Positions 18,902-28,055 of a stretch of 64,000 nt of DNA are shown one piece after another. Made by a program: the position numbers and the translations under genes. The DNA is from Bacillus sp. FJAT-26390 (GTDB taxonomy: Bacteria > Bacillota > Bacilli > Paenibacillales > Paenibacillaceae). The stretch is from NCBI RefSeq assembly GCF_001682865.1, contig NZ_MAQX01000035.1:124001-188000 (forward strand), read 5' to 3'. How positions within the stretch are numbered: the first letter of the stretch is position 1; each line of letters opens with the position of its first letter. Under the pieces are notes generated by a model. That model was not told the DNA's origin and ran no database searches. It worked only from the letters and a program-made list of their open reading frames with translations.

Positions 18902-19741
18902 ATGCATACAGTTTGGAAAGGCGCGATTAGCTTCGGATTGGTTCATGTGCCGGTGAAGATGTTTACGGCAACGGAAGACAAGGACGTCCATTTTCGCCAA
19001 ATACACAAAGTTTGCGGCATGCCTATTTCTTATGTGAAGACGTGCCCGCATTGCGAAGAAGAAGTTAAGCCGGAAGATATCGCCAAAGGCTTTGAATATG
19101 AGAAAGACAAGTTTGTTCTGTTTAATGAAGAAGAACTGGAAGCGATGAAGCCGGAATCGGCGCGGGTCATCCAAATTCTCGACTTTGTTGATCTCACCGA
19201 TATCGACCCTTTGTATTATCAAAAGGCTTATTACCTCTCTCCTGACATGGCGGGAGCCGGTGCCTATAGTCTGCTCCTTGAGGCGATCAAGCAAACGGGA
19301 AAAATCGGCATCGCCAAAATTTCGATTCGGAGCAAAAGCAGCTTGGCGGCGATTCGAGCCGTCGGAAATTGCCTTTGCATGGAGACGATGCATTACCCGG
19401 ATGAAATCCGGCCTCTGGCAGAGGTGCCTAACCTTCCCGAGCAAACGGTTATTAACGAAAAGGAGCTGCAAATGGCAAAGCAGCTCATCGAGCAGCTGTC
19501 GGAGCCGTTTAACGCTGACAAATATACGGATGATTACCGCGCTGCGATGCTGGAGGCGATATCGCATAAAATTGCCGGCGAAAGCGTCGACAAGGTATCC
19601 GCGCCTGCCGCTGGCCGATCCAATATCATTGATCTTATGAGCGCGCTTCAAGCCTCCCTCGAGGCAGCTAAAATACCGCCCGCCGCTGAACCAAAAAAAC
19701 GGAAAAGCAGCCCAAGGAAAGCGAAGGATGTTGTGTCATGA
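18902..19741 (+). CDS. ku: Ku DNA end-binding protein
   Basis: This is a prokaryotic Ku homodimer subunit that binds double-strand DNA ends and recruits the LigD ligase for non-homologous end joining. The 279 residues open with the family signature MHTVWKGAISFGLVHVPVKM. The Cys pattern CGMPISY...CPHCEEEV follows, and the C-terminus has a basic tail (KKRKSSPRKAK). The ATG at 18902 is chosen because the conserved N-terminus begins there; a GGGGATTGG lies just upstream. The stop overlaps the ligase start by four bases (ATGA), so the pair is translationally coupled. Such pairs act mainly in spores and stationary cells. Confidence 0.95.
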   Translation: MHTVWKGAISFGLVHVPVKMFTATEDKDVHFRQIHKVCGMPISYVKTCPHCEEEVKPEDIAKGFEYEKDKFVLFNEEELEAMKPESARVIQILDFVDLTDIDPLYYQKAYYLSPDMAGAGAYSLLLEAIKQTGKIGIAKISIRSKSSLAAIRAVGNCLCMETMHYPDEIRPLAEVPNLPEQTVINEKELQMAKQLIEQLSEPFNADKYTDDYRAAMLEAISHKIAGESVDKVSAPAAGRSNIIDLMSALQASLEAAKIPPAAEPKKRKSSPRKAKDVVS

Positions 19742-20640
19742 GCAAGGCGTCCCTCCCGCTTCCGAAGGTCCCGATGGCGCCAGTCACCTCACCCGATATT
19801 CCAACCGGCCCGGAGTGGGCTTATCAAATCAAATGGGACGGCGTCCGTACGCTTGCACGGCTGGATGGGAGCGGCGGCGTTGAACTATTTTCCAAACGGG
19901 TCGAGCCCCGCAATGCCACATTCCCAGAAATCGTTGAGCTTTTGTCGCCGCTGCGCGTGGGATCTTGCATCCTTGATGGTGAAATTGTTTATTTTGACGG
20001 CACGCGGCCAAATTTTCAGCGCAGCAAGCTAGGCGTCCAGAAGCGGCCAAAGGGCAATGACCTGTTGTTTGTCATGTTCGATATGCTCAACGACAACGGC
20101 GAAGATTTGCGAAGCTTTACCTTCCGCGATCGGTACGAGAGGCTTGCCGCCAAATTTCCGAACAAGTCGCCGCAGCTATTCGTTACCGACCTATTCGACG
20201 ACGGGCAGTCCCTTTGGGAATGGCTCATCGAGCGGGAATGGGAAGGGCTCATCTCGAAACGTCTGGACAGTCCATATACAGAGGGCAAAGGCCATACGGA
20301 TTGGTTTAAAAAGCGCAAGGAAGTGCGAATCGTCGCGGACGTAGTCGGCATCAAATTAAAGGATGGCCGCGTCTCAAGCCTCGTGCTGCAATATGAAAAC
20401 CGATACATCGGACATGTGTCGGGACTCGACAACGCCTCCAAAAAAATGCTGCTGCAGTTCATGCAGGAGCATCCTGGCGATTGCCCCTTCCCTTCGCTCT
20501 CGGCAGGCATGAAAAAATCGGACGTAGCTTGGCTCGCCGTACATTTCCCATGCAGAGTGACCGCATTAGAGTTTACCGACTCCGGCCTGCTTCGCCAACC
20601 AAAGCTGCTTGGCTTTGGTGCAGGAGATGGAGATGGTTGA
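19738..20640 (+). CDS. ligD: ATP-dependent DNA ligase (LigD ligase domain only)
   Basis: This ligase seals double-strand breaks together with Ku. In its 300 residues the adenylation motif KWDGVR lies at about residues 33-38, a LDGEIVYFDG motif III-like element at about 79-88, EGLISKRLDSPY as motif IV, and WFKKRKE as motif V, then an OB fold. The polymerase and phosphoesterase modules of full-length LigD are absent, as in several Bacilli where they are separate or missing. The ATG is fixed by the ATGA overlap with ku. The downstream side is non-coding with a degenerate repeat and a bidirectional terminator. Confidence 0.93.
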   Translation: MSKASLPLPKVPMAPVTSPDIPTGPEWAYQIKWDGVRTLARLDGSGGVELFSKRVEPRNATFPEIVELLSPLRVGSCILDGEIVYFDGTRPNFQRSKLGVQKRPKGNDLLFVMFDMLNDNGEDLRSFTFRDRYERLAAKFPNKSPQLFVTDLFDDGQSLWEWLIEREWEGLISKRLDSPYTEGKGHTDWFKKRKEVRIVADVVGIKLKDGRVSSLVLQYENRYIGHVSGLDNASKKMLLQFMQEHPGDCPFPSLSAGMKKSDVAWLAVHFPCRVTALEFTDSGLLRQPKLLGFGAGDGDG

Positions 20641-20708
20641 AAAAGGTTGGTGCGGCTGGTTAGGCTGGTGCAGCTAGTACTACAGGAGCACACGCTATAT
20701 GATTAAAA

Positions 20709-20892
20709 GGAATTTCTCCCGCTAATTCAAGAAATTTCAGCTGCATTTAAGAGTTTACGGGAATTTCTCCTGTTAATTTCGCGTATTTTAGCCAAGTCGT
20801 GCGATCCTGCTTCATTTAGCGAGAGTTTTTCCCGTTAAATGGTTTTTCCGGCTCTACAGCGGACAATTAGATGGATATTTTCCCGTTAATTC
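20709..20892. repeat. Degenerate direct repeat, four copies
   Basis: The gene-free stretch 20641-21026 holds four imperfect copies of a GGAATTTCTCCCGTTAATT-like unit, starting at about 20709, 20760, 20821 and 20873 (spacings 51, 61 and 52). Between copies the text is also weakly similar (…TTT-AGC/CAG…CATTTA). No open frame or RNA family is apparent. Confidence 0.6.
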
Positions 20893-20967
20893 CTTACTGC
20901 AGCGGTTTAGGGTGCGAGTCACAAGTCAAAATGCGCACACGTACACGCCGCCTTCTCCCATCATGCA

Positions 20968-21003
20968 AAAACGAGCCTTAGAAGCGATTCTTCGGCTCGT
21001 TTT
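20968..21003. terminator. Bidirectional terminator between ligD and GH18 gene
   Basis: AAAACGAGCC (20968-20977) pairs with GGCTCGTTTT (20994-21003), giving T-runs on both strands. It serves the minus-strand GH29-GH18 operon and probably also ku-ligD. Confidence 0.85.
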
Positions 21004-21026
21004 CGTTTCATATTTTTCTATCCCCG

Positions 21027-22067
21027 CTAAGCTTTAAGGCCTGTATAAATCGCGTCAAGCAGACGGTGCGTCTCGTCGCAGCCATATTCCCAGAACATGA
21101 CGCCGCCGAGCTCGTTCAGCTTCACATATTCGCATTTGTGCTGCAGCGATTGTTCGTCCTCGTAGGAGATGAAGCTGCTTCCGTTAAAGAGGTACGGCGC
21201 TTTGGCTTCATTGTCCCAGTATCGAACATAGCCATTTTTATCGATGTACTCTGCTGCAAGCGTGGTGAAATTCGGCCCATAACCGCCGGTGGTTCCAGCC
21301 ATTTGGTGCAGCCCATGATTACGATCAGGGACCTGATTCCACATTCGGGAGTAAAATGCCGCGCCAATGACAATCTTCTCCTTCGGCACGCCTGCACGTA
21401 CGAACAGGTTAACGGATGCCTCCGTACTGATGCGGAATAGATCACCAGTCGGTGTGTACAAATTCGTATGGTGACCCGTCAACACTTGAAAGCCTCCGCG
21501 CATGTCATAAGTCATCAACTGAACAAAATCCAAGTACTGCTGGACTTGATCCATCTCCGTGCCATCCACGTAATATTGATCCGCTCCTGCGGCAATCGTA
21601 AGCAGGTAATGCCGGTCATCGCTCGCACCTTGACGATCGAGCGCCTCGCGCATCGTCTTAAGCAGCAGCGTAAAGTTTGTCTTATCTGCCGGGCTCGACG
21701 CTATTTCGGCTTCGCCGTAGCAAGGATATTCCCAATCGAGATCCACTCCGTCAAACGGAAGGTCGGTCACTGCGCGAACCGCCGAATTCGCCATGCGGCT
21801 TCTTCCCTCTTCGGTAGACGCTGCTTCGGAGAAGCCGCCAGCGCTCCAGCCTCCGACGGACAATATAATAGTAAGCTCCGGGAAATCGCGCTTGATTTTC
21901 CATACGGCATCCATATTTTTCAAATGTTCTGTCGTAATCTCATCATTGCGCACATGTCCAAACGCCACATTCAAATGCGTTAATTTCATCAAATCTTCCT
22001 GCGTCATATCCGGCAGTACGGAATCAACGGCGTAGCCCGCCACGATATATTTCTGCTTTGTCACCAA
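21027..22067 (-). CDS. Glycoside hydrolase family 18 (chitinase or endo-beta-GlcNAcase-like)
   Basis: A 346-residue TIM-barrel enzyme carries the GH18 catalytic signature FDGVDLDWEYP (Asp106, Asp109, Asp111, catalytic Glu113) and a VGGWSAGG strand-3 motif. No signal peptide or binding module, so it should be cytosolic, unlike ordinary secreted chitinases. The start is a TTG (22065-22067) after AAAGGAGTGAGAC. It is the last gene of the six-gene GH29 operon, 17 bases after the transglutaminase-like gene, and is followed by a strong terminator. GH18 covers both chitinases and endo-N-acetylglucosaminidases that cut the chitobiose core of N-glycans. The fucosidase and PNGase-like neighbours make the second option attractive but unproven. 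Confidence 0.88.
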   Translation of the reverse strand: MVTKQKYIVAGYAVDSVLPDMTQEDLMKLTHLNVAFGHVRNDEITTEHLKNMDAVWKIKRDFPELTIILSVGGWSAGGFSEAASTEEGRSRMANSAVRAVTDLPFDGVDLDWEYPCYGEAEIASSPADKTNFTLLLKTMREALDRQGASDDRHYLLTIAAGADQYYVDGTEMDQVQQYLDFVQLMTYDMRGGFQVLTGHHTNLYTPTGDLFRISTEASVNLFVRAGVPKEKIVIGAAFYSRMWNQVPDRNHGLHQMAGTTGGYGPNFTTLAAEYIDKNGYVRYWDNEAKAPYLFNGSSFISYEDEQSLQHKCEYVKLNELGGVMFWEYGCDETHRLLDAIYTGLKA

Positions 22068-22084
22068 GTCTCACTCCTTTAGGT

Positions 22085-24757
22085 TTATTGCTGCCATACA
22101 CCGCTTAGAAGCTGCAATGCTTCCTTCCCGGTTCCGATCTTATATCCGGATGCGGTATAACGAATTTGGTCCTCGCCATCAAGCACGAAGAGATGCGGGA
22201 AACCCGCCTCGCTTGCTGGCGGTCCTGCAATAAAAGCAGGCAGCGAAGCATAGCTGGAATCTCGAACAAATATCGTGTTAGGCGGGAGCTTCGGATAGCT
22301 TGAAGGATCAAAGGAAGCGGTCCACTCCAGATCGCCGACAATGAGTACGATTGGGGCACCCAGCTCTGCGAACGGCTCAACCAACTCGCTCATTTCGCGA
22401 ATCAAATGCTTGGTCGGCTCCCGTTCCGGCTCCATCCATGCGACAATTGCGCCATTGCTTCCGATCAGCTCACCCAGCTTCTTGCTCGTTCCGTCAAGAA
22501 GGCTGACGGTACTGCTCCGATCCATCGTTCCAAGCACCGGAATATCGAGCATAGCCTCGCGGAACGTGAGCGGAATTTCCGTTTGTTCTCCTGCCCTAAC
22601 TGTAAAATAAGTAAAGCGTACGCGTACCGTTCCATCCTTGAGGCGTATGCCTGACGTTAATCGATAAGAGCCTTGTTCGACCTCGAGCGGTTCATCGAGC
22701 AAATCTGATTTGCCGTGCGGGTAAACCAGCGTTTTATAAATTCCGTTCTCCAGCCGCGCAAACGTAAAATTGTCGGAGTACGCAGCTGCGGGTGCATCTG
22801 CCGCCGCCTCGTTATCCCGAAGCAGCCGCAGCATGCCGTTGTCATTCTTCTCTAACTGCACCGCACCCTGCGCAATCAACTGATCCTGCCGCCTGTCGTT
22901 CTGCTCTGATTGTTCAGCCGCTCCTTGCGTAAACCACGCATCCTGCCAGCTGCCGCTCGCCATGAATTGCGGCTTTTGCTCGCTCGGATGCAGCCTTGCC
23001 GGAATGCCTAAGCTGCGGCAGATCGCCACGAACAAAATATCGACGGAAGCCCGGTCTCCCTTCTTGAGGCCAAAGGTACCTACCGGATTCCCCTTCCCTT
23101 TCAAGTTCGGAAGGTCCTCCCATAGCGCCCACTCCCTGTCCAATATACGGACAAGACCTCTTGGATCTTCGCGGAACGAACCTGCTTCCTCTCCGGTAAA
23201 CGTATCCTGAAAGAAACGTTTATAAGGAACGATCATCTCGTGCTGCACACGCGGGCAAAGGACATAGGGGACAAATACATCTTCCGAAAGCTCTCCGCGC
23301 TGCGACAGCGAGCCGATCAAATGATCTTCAAGCGCAGGTCGGAACGTATCGATAAGATCCTTCTCTCTCATGCTCTCGAGCAATAGCAGCGGCCACTCCC
23401 CATGCACGGTGGAATTCTCCTGCAAAAAAGCTGCAATCTCGCGGCTATTTCCGCGCGCCTTGCGCAGCACTTCCCACACCCGCTCCGGCGGAAGTCCAGC
23501 GACGAGCGCAAGCTCCGTCGCTTCTGCTTCGGTAAGAAACGTATCTTCATAGCTTGTACGCAGCTTTGTTCCTTCTTCAATCCGATGATTATGCTTTAAC
23601 AGCTTCTCCTCGGACAGCGGATCAGAAGACTCTCCGCTCCGCTCCGGCGGAGGAACCATGTCAAAGTCCAAGATACCTTCCGGCTGCTGCGACTGATTCA
23701 AAATAACCTCGAAACAATCAGCTTCGGCGACGGTAACCTTCACTTCTCCCCATATGCCAACCTTTACAGCACGGATCAACAGATCGCCGAAGCCCGTCTT
23801 GAACGTTGCCTCGCCCTGCTCATTAGAAGGCAGAATTGCAATCGGATAAAATTCAGCCATATTGTACAGCTCGAAATAAACATCGGCTCCGCTAACAGGC
23901 TCTCCTTGCTCATCCTTCACATGGACAGTAATGCTGCGCGTTGGCGCGTAACCCTCTAACAAATTAATTTCGGTGAACCATTCATCGGCTAGCGTAATAT
24001 CCTCAGGTCCCGGATAATTCGCAAAAATCCGCGTATTAATCAGCATCGCCCGCCGGGCAGGCGGACTGAACCAGCCTTGGTTCAACCGCGCTTCCGGTTC
24101 GCAAGCGCCGATGTAGTGCCACTTGCCGTCCGCCCATGCTTCCACCCATGCATGGTTATCGTCACAATGAGCCCAGCGCGGCGTGTATACTTGGCGGGCA
24201 GGAATGCCAATGCTGCGAAGCGCAGCAACGGCAAGCGTTGACTCCTCGCCGCAGCGGCCCCGCGCATTTCGAATCATCGTCAGCGGCGATATCGTCCGCA
24301 AATCGCTTCCGATATAGTTCGCCTTCTCATGGCACCAATAGTTCGTCTCGAGAATCGCATCTTCCATCGACAAATGCGCGGTCCGTTCCGCCAGCTCACG
24401 ATACAGAATGCCGCGTGAATCCTCGATATTTTCCGTGTTTACGCGGTATGGCAGCACAAAATGCAGAAACAGGTGATCAGGCACTCGCTCGCCCCATGGC
24501 GCTTGCCTTCGAATATCCAACGTCTGGCGCACATGGCTCAAAAATAACGTCCCGTCATAATCCGCCAAATCGTTCACCGGCATATAGGCGAATAAATATT
24601 TGAGCGCCCATGTCTCTTCCTCGGTCAGCTCTTGCTGAAACACGTCAAACAGCTCAGCCGCTCTTGCCCGGGCGATCAGCTGCTTCTCACGGAATTTACG
24701 CTCGATTTGCTCCATCGCATTATGATCCAATGAGAACACAGAGGTTTGTATCGCCAC
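22085..24757 (-). CDS. Transglutaminase-fold protein, PNGase-like, with degenerate second copy and thioredoxin-like tail
   Basis: An 890-residue protein without signal peptide. Residues 140-235 form a transglutaminase core: RGRCGEES (Cys169), then DDNHAWVEAW (His202) and WHYIGACEPE. The RGRCGE and ACEP context resembles the peptide:N-glycanase/Rad4 branch, although the usual Asp before ACE is Gly217. A beta-sandwich follows (280-370), then a short UBA-like helical segment (410-450). A second transglutaminase-like half lies around 555-610 (SLGIPARLH), where Arg569 and Trp604 stand in place of Cys and His. The C-terminal 150 residues look thioredoxin-like but lack CXXC. The start is a GTG (24755-24757) behind GGAGGGAG. 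Neighbours are GH18 and GH29. Action on glycopeptides is inferred. Confidence 0.8.
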   Translation of the reverse strand: MAIQTSVFSLDHNAMEQIERKFREKQLIARARAAELFDVFQQELTEEETWALKYLFAYMPVNDLADYDGTLFLSHVRQTLDIRRQAPWGERVPDHLFLHFVLPYRVNTENIEDSRGILYRELAERTAHLSMEDAILETNYWCHEKANYIGSDLRTISPLTMIRNARGRCGEESTLAVAALRSIGIPARQVYTPRWAHCDDNHAWVEAWADGKWHYIGACEPEARLNQGWFSPPARRAMLINTRIFANYPGPEDITLADEWFTEINLLEGYAPTRSITVHVKDEQGEPVSGADVYFELYNMAEFYPIAILPSNEQGEATFKTGFGDLLIRAVKVGIWGEVKVTVAEADCFEVILNQSQQPEGILDFDMVPPPERSGESSDPLSEEKLLKHNHRIEEGTKLRTSYEDTFLTEAEATELALVAGLPPERVWEVLRKARGNSREIAAFLQENSTVHGEWPLLLLESMREKDLIDTFRPALEDHLIGSLSQRGELSEDVFVPYVLCPRVQHEMIVPYKRFFQDTFTGEEAGSFREDPRGLVRILDREWALWEDLPNLKGKGNPVGTFGLKKGDRASVDILFVAICRSLGIPARLHPSEQKPQFMASGSWQDAWFTQGAAEQSEQNDRRQDQLIAQGAVQLEKNDNGMLRLLRDNEAAADAPAAAYSDNFTFARLENGIYKTLVYPHGKSDLLDEPLEVEQGSYRLTSGIRLKDGTVRVRFTYFTVRAGEQTEIPLTFREAMLDIPVLGTMDRSSTVSLLDGTSKKLGELIGSNGAIVAWMEPEREPTKHLIREMSELVEPFAELGAPIVLIVGDLEWTASFDPSSYPKLPPNTIFVRDSSYASLPAFIAGPPASEAGFPHLFVLDGEDQIRYTASGYKIGTGKEALQLLSGVWQQ

Positions 24758-24763
24758 TCGCCT

Positions 24764-25789
24764 TCACTCCCTCCATAGCTTTCCGTCTTCTCTAATGCAA
24801 TAGATAGACTTTCCGTCCGTTGACGGTGCTGAAATTTGAAATAAGGAGCGGGTCGTTTCAATTTCCGGTAAAATGCTCCAATGCTCATCGTCCTTCTTGA
24901 GCAGGTTCGCTTCCTTCGCAAATTCCCCATGGCTGGCAAAGTAATTGCGCTCACGGTAATAAAGCTTGCGCAGCTCCCACTTGATGCGCTCATCCTGCGG
25001 CAGCTCGAACGATTCCAGAGCATCCACATCCTCAAACACGACATAACCCCATAGCTCAGGATAATGCATATTAATAAGTCCCATCGGCGACCACACCCAG
25101 TTATCCTCTGGATAGGACTTCCCCGTATCCGGGTTCACAACCTTGCGGTACTCGCCATCCTGCACCTCTGCCTGCCATTCGACGCGGGAGAAGTTGACGC
25201 GCCAGAACTCACCCGCAGCCGGCGGCCGGCTTTCGGCTGCGCATTCGCGCAAGCTTTGCCAAGGCATCGCCACCTCGATGCTCCACTTCCGGTTCTCCGC
25301 TCCCGGCTTGTTCAGCTCGCCGTCAATGTGTACCGCCGTCCGAAGGCCGCTAATATCCCAGCCATTTACCGGAGGGCCTCCGTCTCGGTAGGGCTTAACG
25401 AGCATTAAATCCCAAACCGTGTTCAGCGCGTTAATTTCGAACTCGTAATAGTTATGGGTGTCGCCGTCGGGATCAATGAAAATTTCAAAATCATTATCAT
25501 AAAAAATAACCGATTCCCGCTCCGTCAGCGTCGCCCAAATTTGATCCTCAATCAATTCCGCCGCGAAATAAAAATACTCGTCGTCCCAAAGCATTTTGAC
25601 CCGTGTCTGCTTCGCTGGCTTCGGCTTAAGATCGCCCTCGATATCGACAAAGTCATCCGTCCAGTCCGCCGCTGCCCAAAACGGCTTATCGACACGCCCA
25701 TCAAGAATGAGCTCCCCTGTCGCACGCTTGCAAATATAATGCTTGGGAGCGTATTCAATCCTAGGTTCCGGCACTTCGTTTAATTTCAT
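24764..25789 (-). CDS. CBM9-like carbohydrate-binding protein
   Basis: A 341-residue protein whose first 235 residues form a DOMON/CBM9-type beta sandwich: LDGRVDKPFWAAADWTDDF near the start, then VKMLWDDEYFYFAAEL, YDNDFEIFIDPDGD, and NFSRVEW. The last 100 residues, partly helical, are unassigned. No signal peptide. The ATG follows GGAGGGAATCAG. It lies six bases before the transglutaminase gene and about 50 after the isomerase-like gene. Stand-alone CBM9-like proteins are frequent in glycan loci of Paenibacillus and Bacteroidetes, where their function is mostly unknown; binding of the imported glycan is the likely role. Confidence 0.85.
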   Translation of the reverse strand: MKLNEVPEPRIEYAPKHYICKRATGELILDGRVDKPFWAAADWTDDFVDIEGDLKPKPAKQTRVKMLWDDEYFYFAAELIEDQIWATLTERESVIFYDNDFEIFIDPDGDTHNYYEFEINALNTVWDLMLVKPYRDGGPPVNGWDISGLRTAVHIDGELNKPGAENRKWSIEVAMPWQSLRECAAESRPPAAGEFWRVNFSRVEWQAEVQDGEYRKVVNPDTGKSYPEDNWVWSPMGLINMHYPELWGYVVFEDVDALESFELPQDERIKWELRKLYYRERNYFASHGEFAKEANLLKKDDEHWSILPEIETTRSLFQISAPSTDGKSIYCIREDGKLWRE

Positions 25790-25838
25790 CTGATTCCCTC
25801 CGATTGTATGTGCTTTAGTCTACGAAGCTAAGCAATCG

Positions 25839-26711
25839 TTAACACTCATCCCAGAAGCGGCGCAAGTTGTCCATTGCGATGCGGGATGCCGATTGGCATT
25901 CCTCCATGCCTTCGAACTCGATGGTGATATCTCCGTCATATCCCGAGTCCTTGATAAGCTTGACGATCTTGCGGATCTCAATATCCCCATGCCCTACAAT
26001 TGCCCCGCGCAAATAGTTGCCGTTTGACGTCAAGAACCAATCCCCGCCCCCAGGCTGCTGGTCATACGGACGGAAGTAAAAGTCCTTGAAATGAATGAGC
26101 GATGCGTAAGGCAGATTCTTTTTGACGCCGATGATCGGATTCTCATCCACGCACATGAAGTTCCCGACATCAAGCGTCGTCTTAAAATTCGGCCGGTCAA
26201 CCGCATGCAGCACACGCTGCACGCGGTCGCTGGACTGCACGCTAAAGCCATGATTTTCTATCGTCGTTGTAATGCCAAACTGCGCGGCGTAGTCAGCGAT
26301 AAGCTGGCTGCCCTTCACCATAAGATGCAGATGGTCCTCGAACCATTTGATCGTCGTCTTCTCCTCTGGGAGGGTAAAGGCGGTCACGTCATGGCGCATA
26401 TGGTTCATGCCAAGCCGGTGCACAAGATCAACATGCTGCTTGACCCGGGCAATCTCCTCGTCGAACAATTCATCCGTATCCTGCACAAAATTAGCCGGCA
26501 TCGAATAGTTCGACAGCGCAATGCCCGCTTCCTTCGCGGTCTCCCGCACGGCATCTGCGAGCTCTGGGTTGTCCACCAGCGTATAGCCATAGGGAACGAT
26601 CTCCATATGCTCCCCTCCGTTATCCGCAATCCAGCGGATCGCATCAAGAACGGTCATTTCTCCAGCTTTAATCGCGTTCAACAAGCTATAAGAGCTTAAT
26701 CCCAGCTTCAT
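25839..26711 (-). CDS. Sugar phosphate isomerase/epimerase-like TIM barrel
   Basis: A 290-residue protein of the xylose-isomerase-like TIM-barrel (AP endonuclease 2) superfamily. Metal-binding residues typical of the fold can be seen: Glu in TTIENHG, Asp in TLDVGNF, His in LIHFKDF and Glu in ITIEFEG. The ATG at 26709-26711 follows AAGGAGGAAGAAACG. Members isomerise or epimerise keto- and aldo-sugars or inositols. Here it probably modifies a monosaccharide released by the adjacent hydrolases. The exact substrate is unknown; fucose or GlcNAc derivatives are guesses. Confidence 0.85.
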   Translation of the reverse strand: MKLGLSSYSLLNAIKAGEMTVLDAIRWIADNGGEHMEIVPYGYTLVDNPELADAVRETAKEAGIALSNYSMPANFVQDTDELFDEEIARVKQHVDLVHRLGMNHMRHDVTAFTLPEEKTTIKWFEDHLHLMVKGSQLIADYAAQFGITTTIENHGFSVQSSDRVQRVLHAVDRPNFKTTLDVGNFMCVDENPIIGVKKNLPYASLIHFKDFYFRPYDQQPGGGDWFLTSNGNYLRGAIVGHGDIEIRKIVKLIKDSGYDGDITIEFEGMEECQSASRIAMDNLRRFWDEC

Positions 26712-26749
26712 CGTTTCTTCCTCCTTGGAGAGCATGCAAGATTACTAGA

Positions 26750-28036
26750 TTAGTTATGGGTGACAACAGCGCCGGAACCGCCGTACATATCCAGCTCTTC
26801 ATCGAATTCCAGCTTAAGGACCGTAACTTGATTATGAGTGTCTTCCGAAGTCATATGAATCCATGTCGTTCCTGGTATGTTGAACCACGGCACGCCGCCG
26901 TGAATTTCATGCGTAAGCTCCTTGCCGGAGTGAAGCACCGTAATTTTTTTGATCGGATTCGATAATCCCTTCAGGCACACATTTTCTTTCGGATCATCGT
27001 AAACGAACAGGTACAACGTCTTTTTATCCTTCGAAACCGTACTCCCGCCTAGATAATAACGTGGCATAATGCCTTCTTCCGTTCCGAACACCGCTTCCTC
27101 GTGCGTGCGAATCCATTCTCCCAATCCTAGTAAAATGTCCTCCTGCCTCTTATCGATCGTCCCGTCTTCCATAGGACCGATATCCAGCAGCATATTGCCG
27201 CCCAAGGTAATGCAATCACAGAACATCCGAATGATCTGGTTCAAGGATTTGTACTTGTCATCCGTTGGAACGTATCCCCATGAGCTATTGATCGTCGTGC
27301 AGAACTCCCACGGACCCTCCGGGCGCGTAATCGGAATGCCTTGCTCGGGTGTCTTGTAATCGCCATAGCCTTGCAGGCGCGAATTGATAATAATATCTGG
27401 GTTAAACGATTGAAGGTACTGCTTGAACGCTGGCAGATTCCACTGCTCCGCGCTTCGTTCCCAGTCACCGTCGAACCAGAGCAAATCAACCTTTCCGAAG
27501 TTCGTCAGAACTTCCCGCAGCTGGTCATTGTTGAACTGTAGAAATTTTCTCCACTTTTCTTCATCCTGAATGCCATCGGCAGGGCTTGAAAAACGATTCA
27601 CCGTACTCAAATCATCAGGCACCCTGCCGCCTTCAAAAACGGACGGGTAATCGGGATGCGACCAGTCGATGAGCGAATAATACATTCCAAGGCGAATGCC
27701 TCTGCTCGTAACGGCTTCCGCATACTCTTTAATAAGATCGCGTTTGGCCGGCGTTTTTTTCACAACGTTCAAATCGCTGTACTGCGTGTCCCACAAAGCT
27801 ACCCCGTCATGATGCTTCGTCGTTAGCACCGCATATTTAGCGCCGGATTGCTCGATCAAATCCGCCCATTTGTCCGCGTCAAATTGGGATGCCGTAAAGC
27901 TGTCCAGCTGTTTCATATAATCCTCATAGGACATTCTCCCGTTATAAAAGGACCATGACTCCGCAACGCCGTCTACCGCATAAATCCCATAATGTATAAA
28001 AATACCGAGCTTCGCTTCCTTGAACCACTCTTGCAT
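26750..28036 (-). CDS. Alpha-L-fucosidase, GH29 (second of tandem pair)
   Basis: A cytosolic GH29 enzyme of 428 residues. The conserved opening WFKEAKLGIFIHYGIYAV, the TTKHHDGVALW segment and the catalytic-nucleophile motif VDLLWFDGDWE are present. The ATG at 28034-28036 is preferred because the conserved fold begins there and a GGAGAGGGG lies nine bases upstream; a TTG at 28081 would overlap the previous gene and has no ribosome site. It is a retaining exo-enzyme releasing L-fucose. It differs clearly from the fucosidase encoded just upstream, so the two may favour different linkages, for example alpha-1,6 core against alpha-1,2/1,3/1,4. Confidence 0.92.
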   Translation of the reverse strand: MQEWFKEAKLGIFIHYGIYAVDGVAESWSFYNGRMSYEDYMKQLDSFTASQFDADKWADLIEQSGAKYAVLTTKHHDGVALWDTQYSDLNVVKKTPAKRDLIKEYAEAVTSRGIRLGMYYSLIDWSHPDYPSVFEGGRVPDDLSTVNRFSSPADGIQDEEKWRKFLQFNNDQLREVLTNFGKVDLLWFDGDWERSAEQWNLPAFKQYLQSFNPDIIINSRLQGYGDYKTPEQGIPITRPEGPWEFCTTINSSWGYVPTDDKYKSLNQIIRMFCDCITLGGNMLLDIGPMEDGTIDKRQEDILLGLGEWIRTHEEAVFGTEEGIMPRYYLGGSTVSKDKKTLYLFVYDDPKENVCLKGLSNPIKKITVLHSGKELTHEIHGGVPWFNIPGTTWIHMTSEDTHNQVTVLKLEFDEELDMYGGSGAVVTHN

Positions 28037-28055
28037 CTCTTCTTGCCCCTCTCCG

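Noticed and set aside
18833..19651. Open frame of 272 codons on the minus strand
   Set aside because: Antisense to ku, arginine-rich with no domain; explained by codon structure of the real gene.
20709..20892. Possible CRISPR array
   Set aside because: The repeated units are strongly degenerate, only four in number, with no cas gene nearby.
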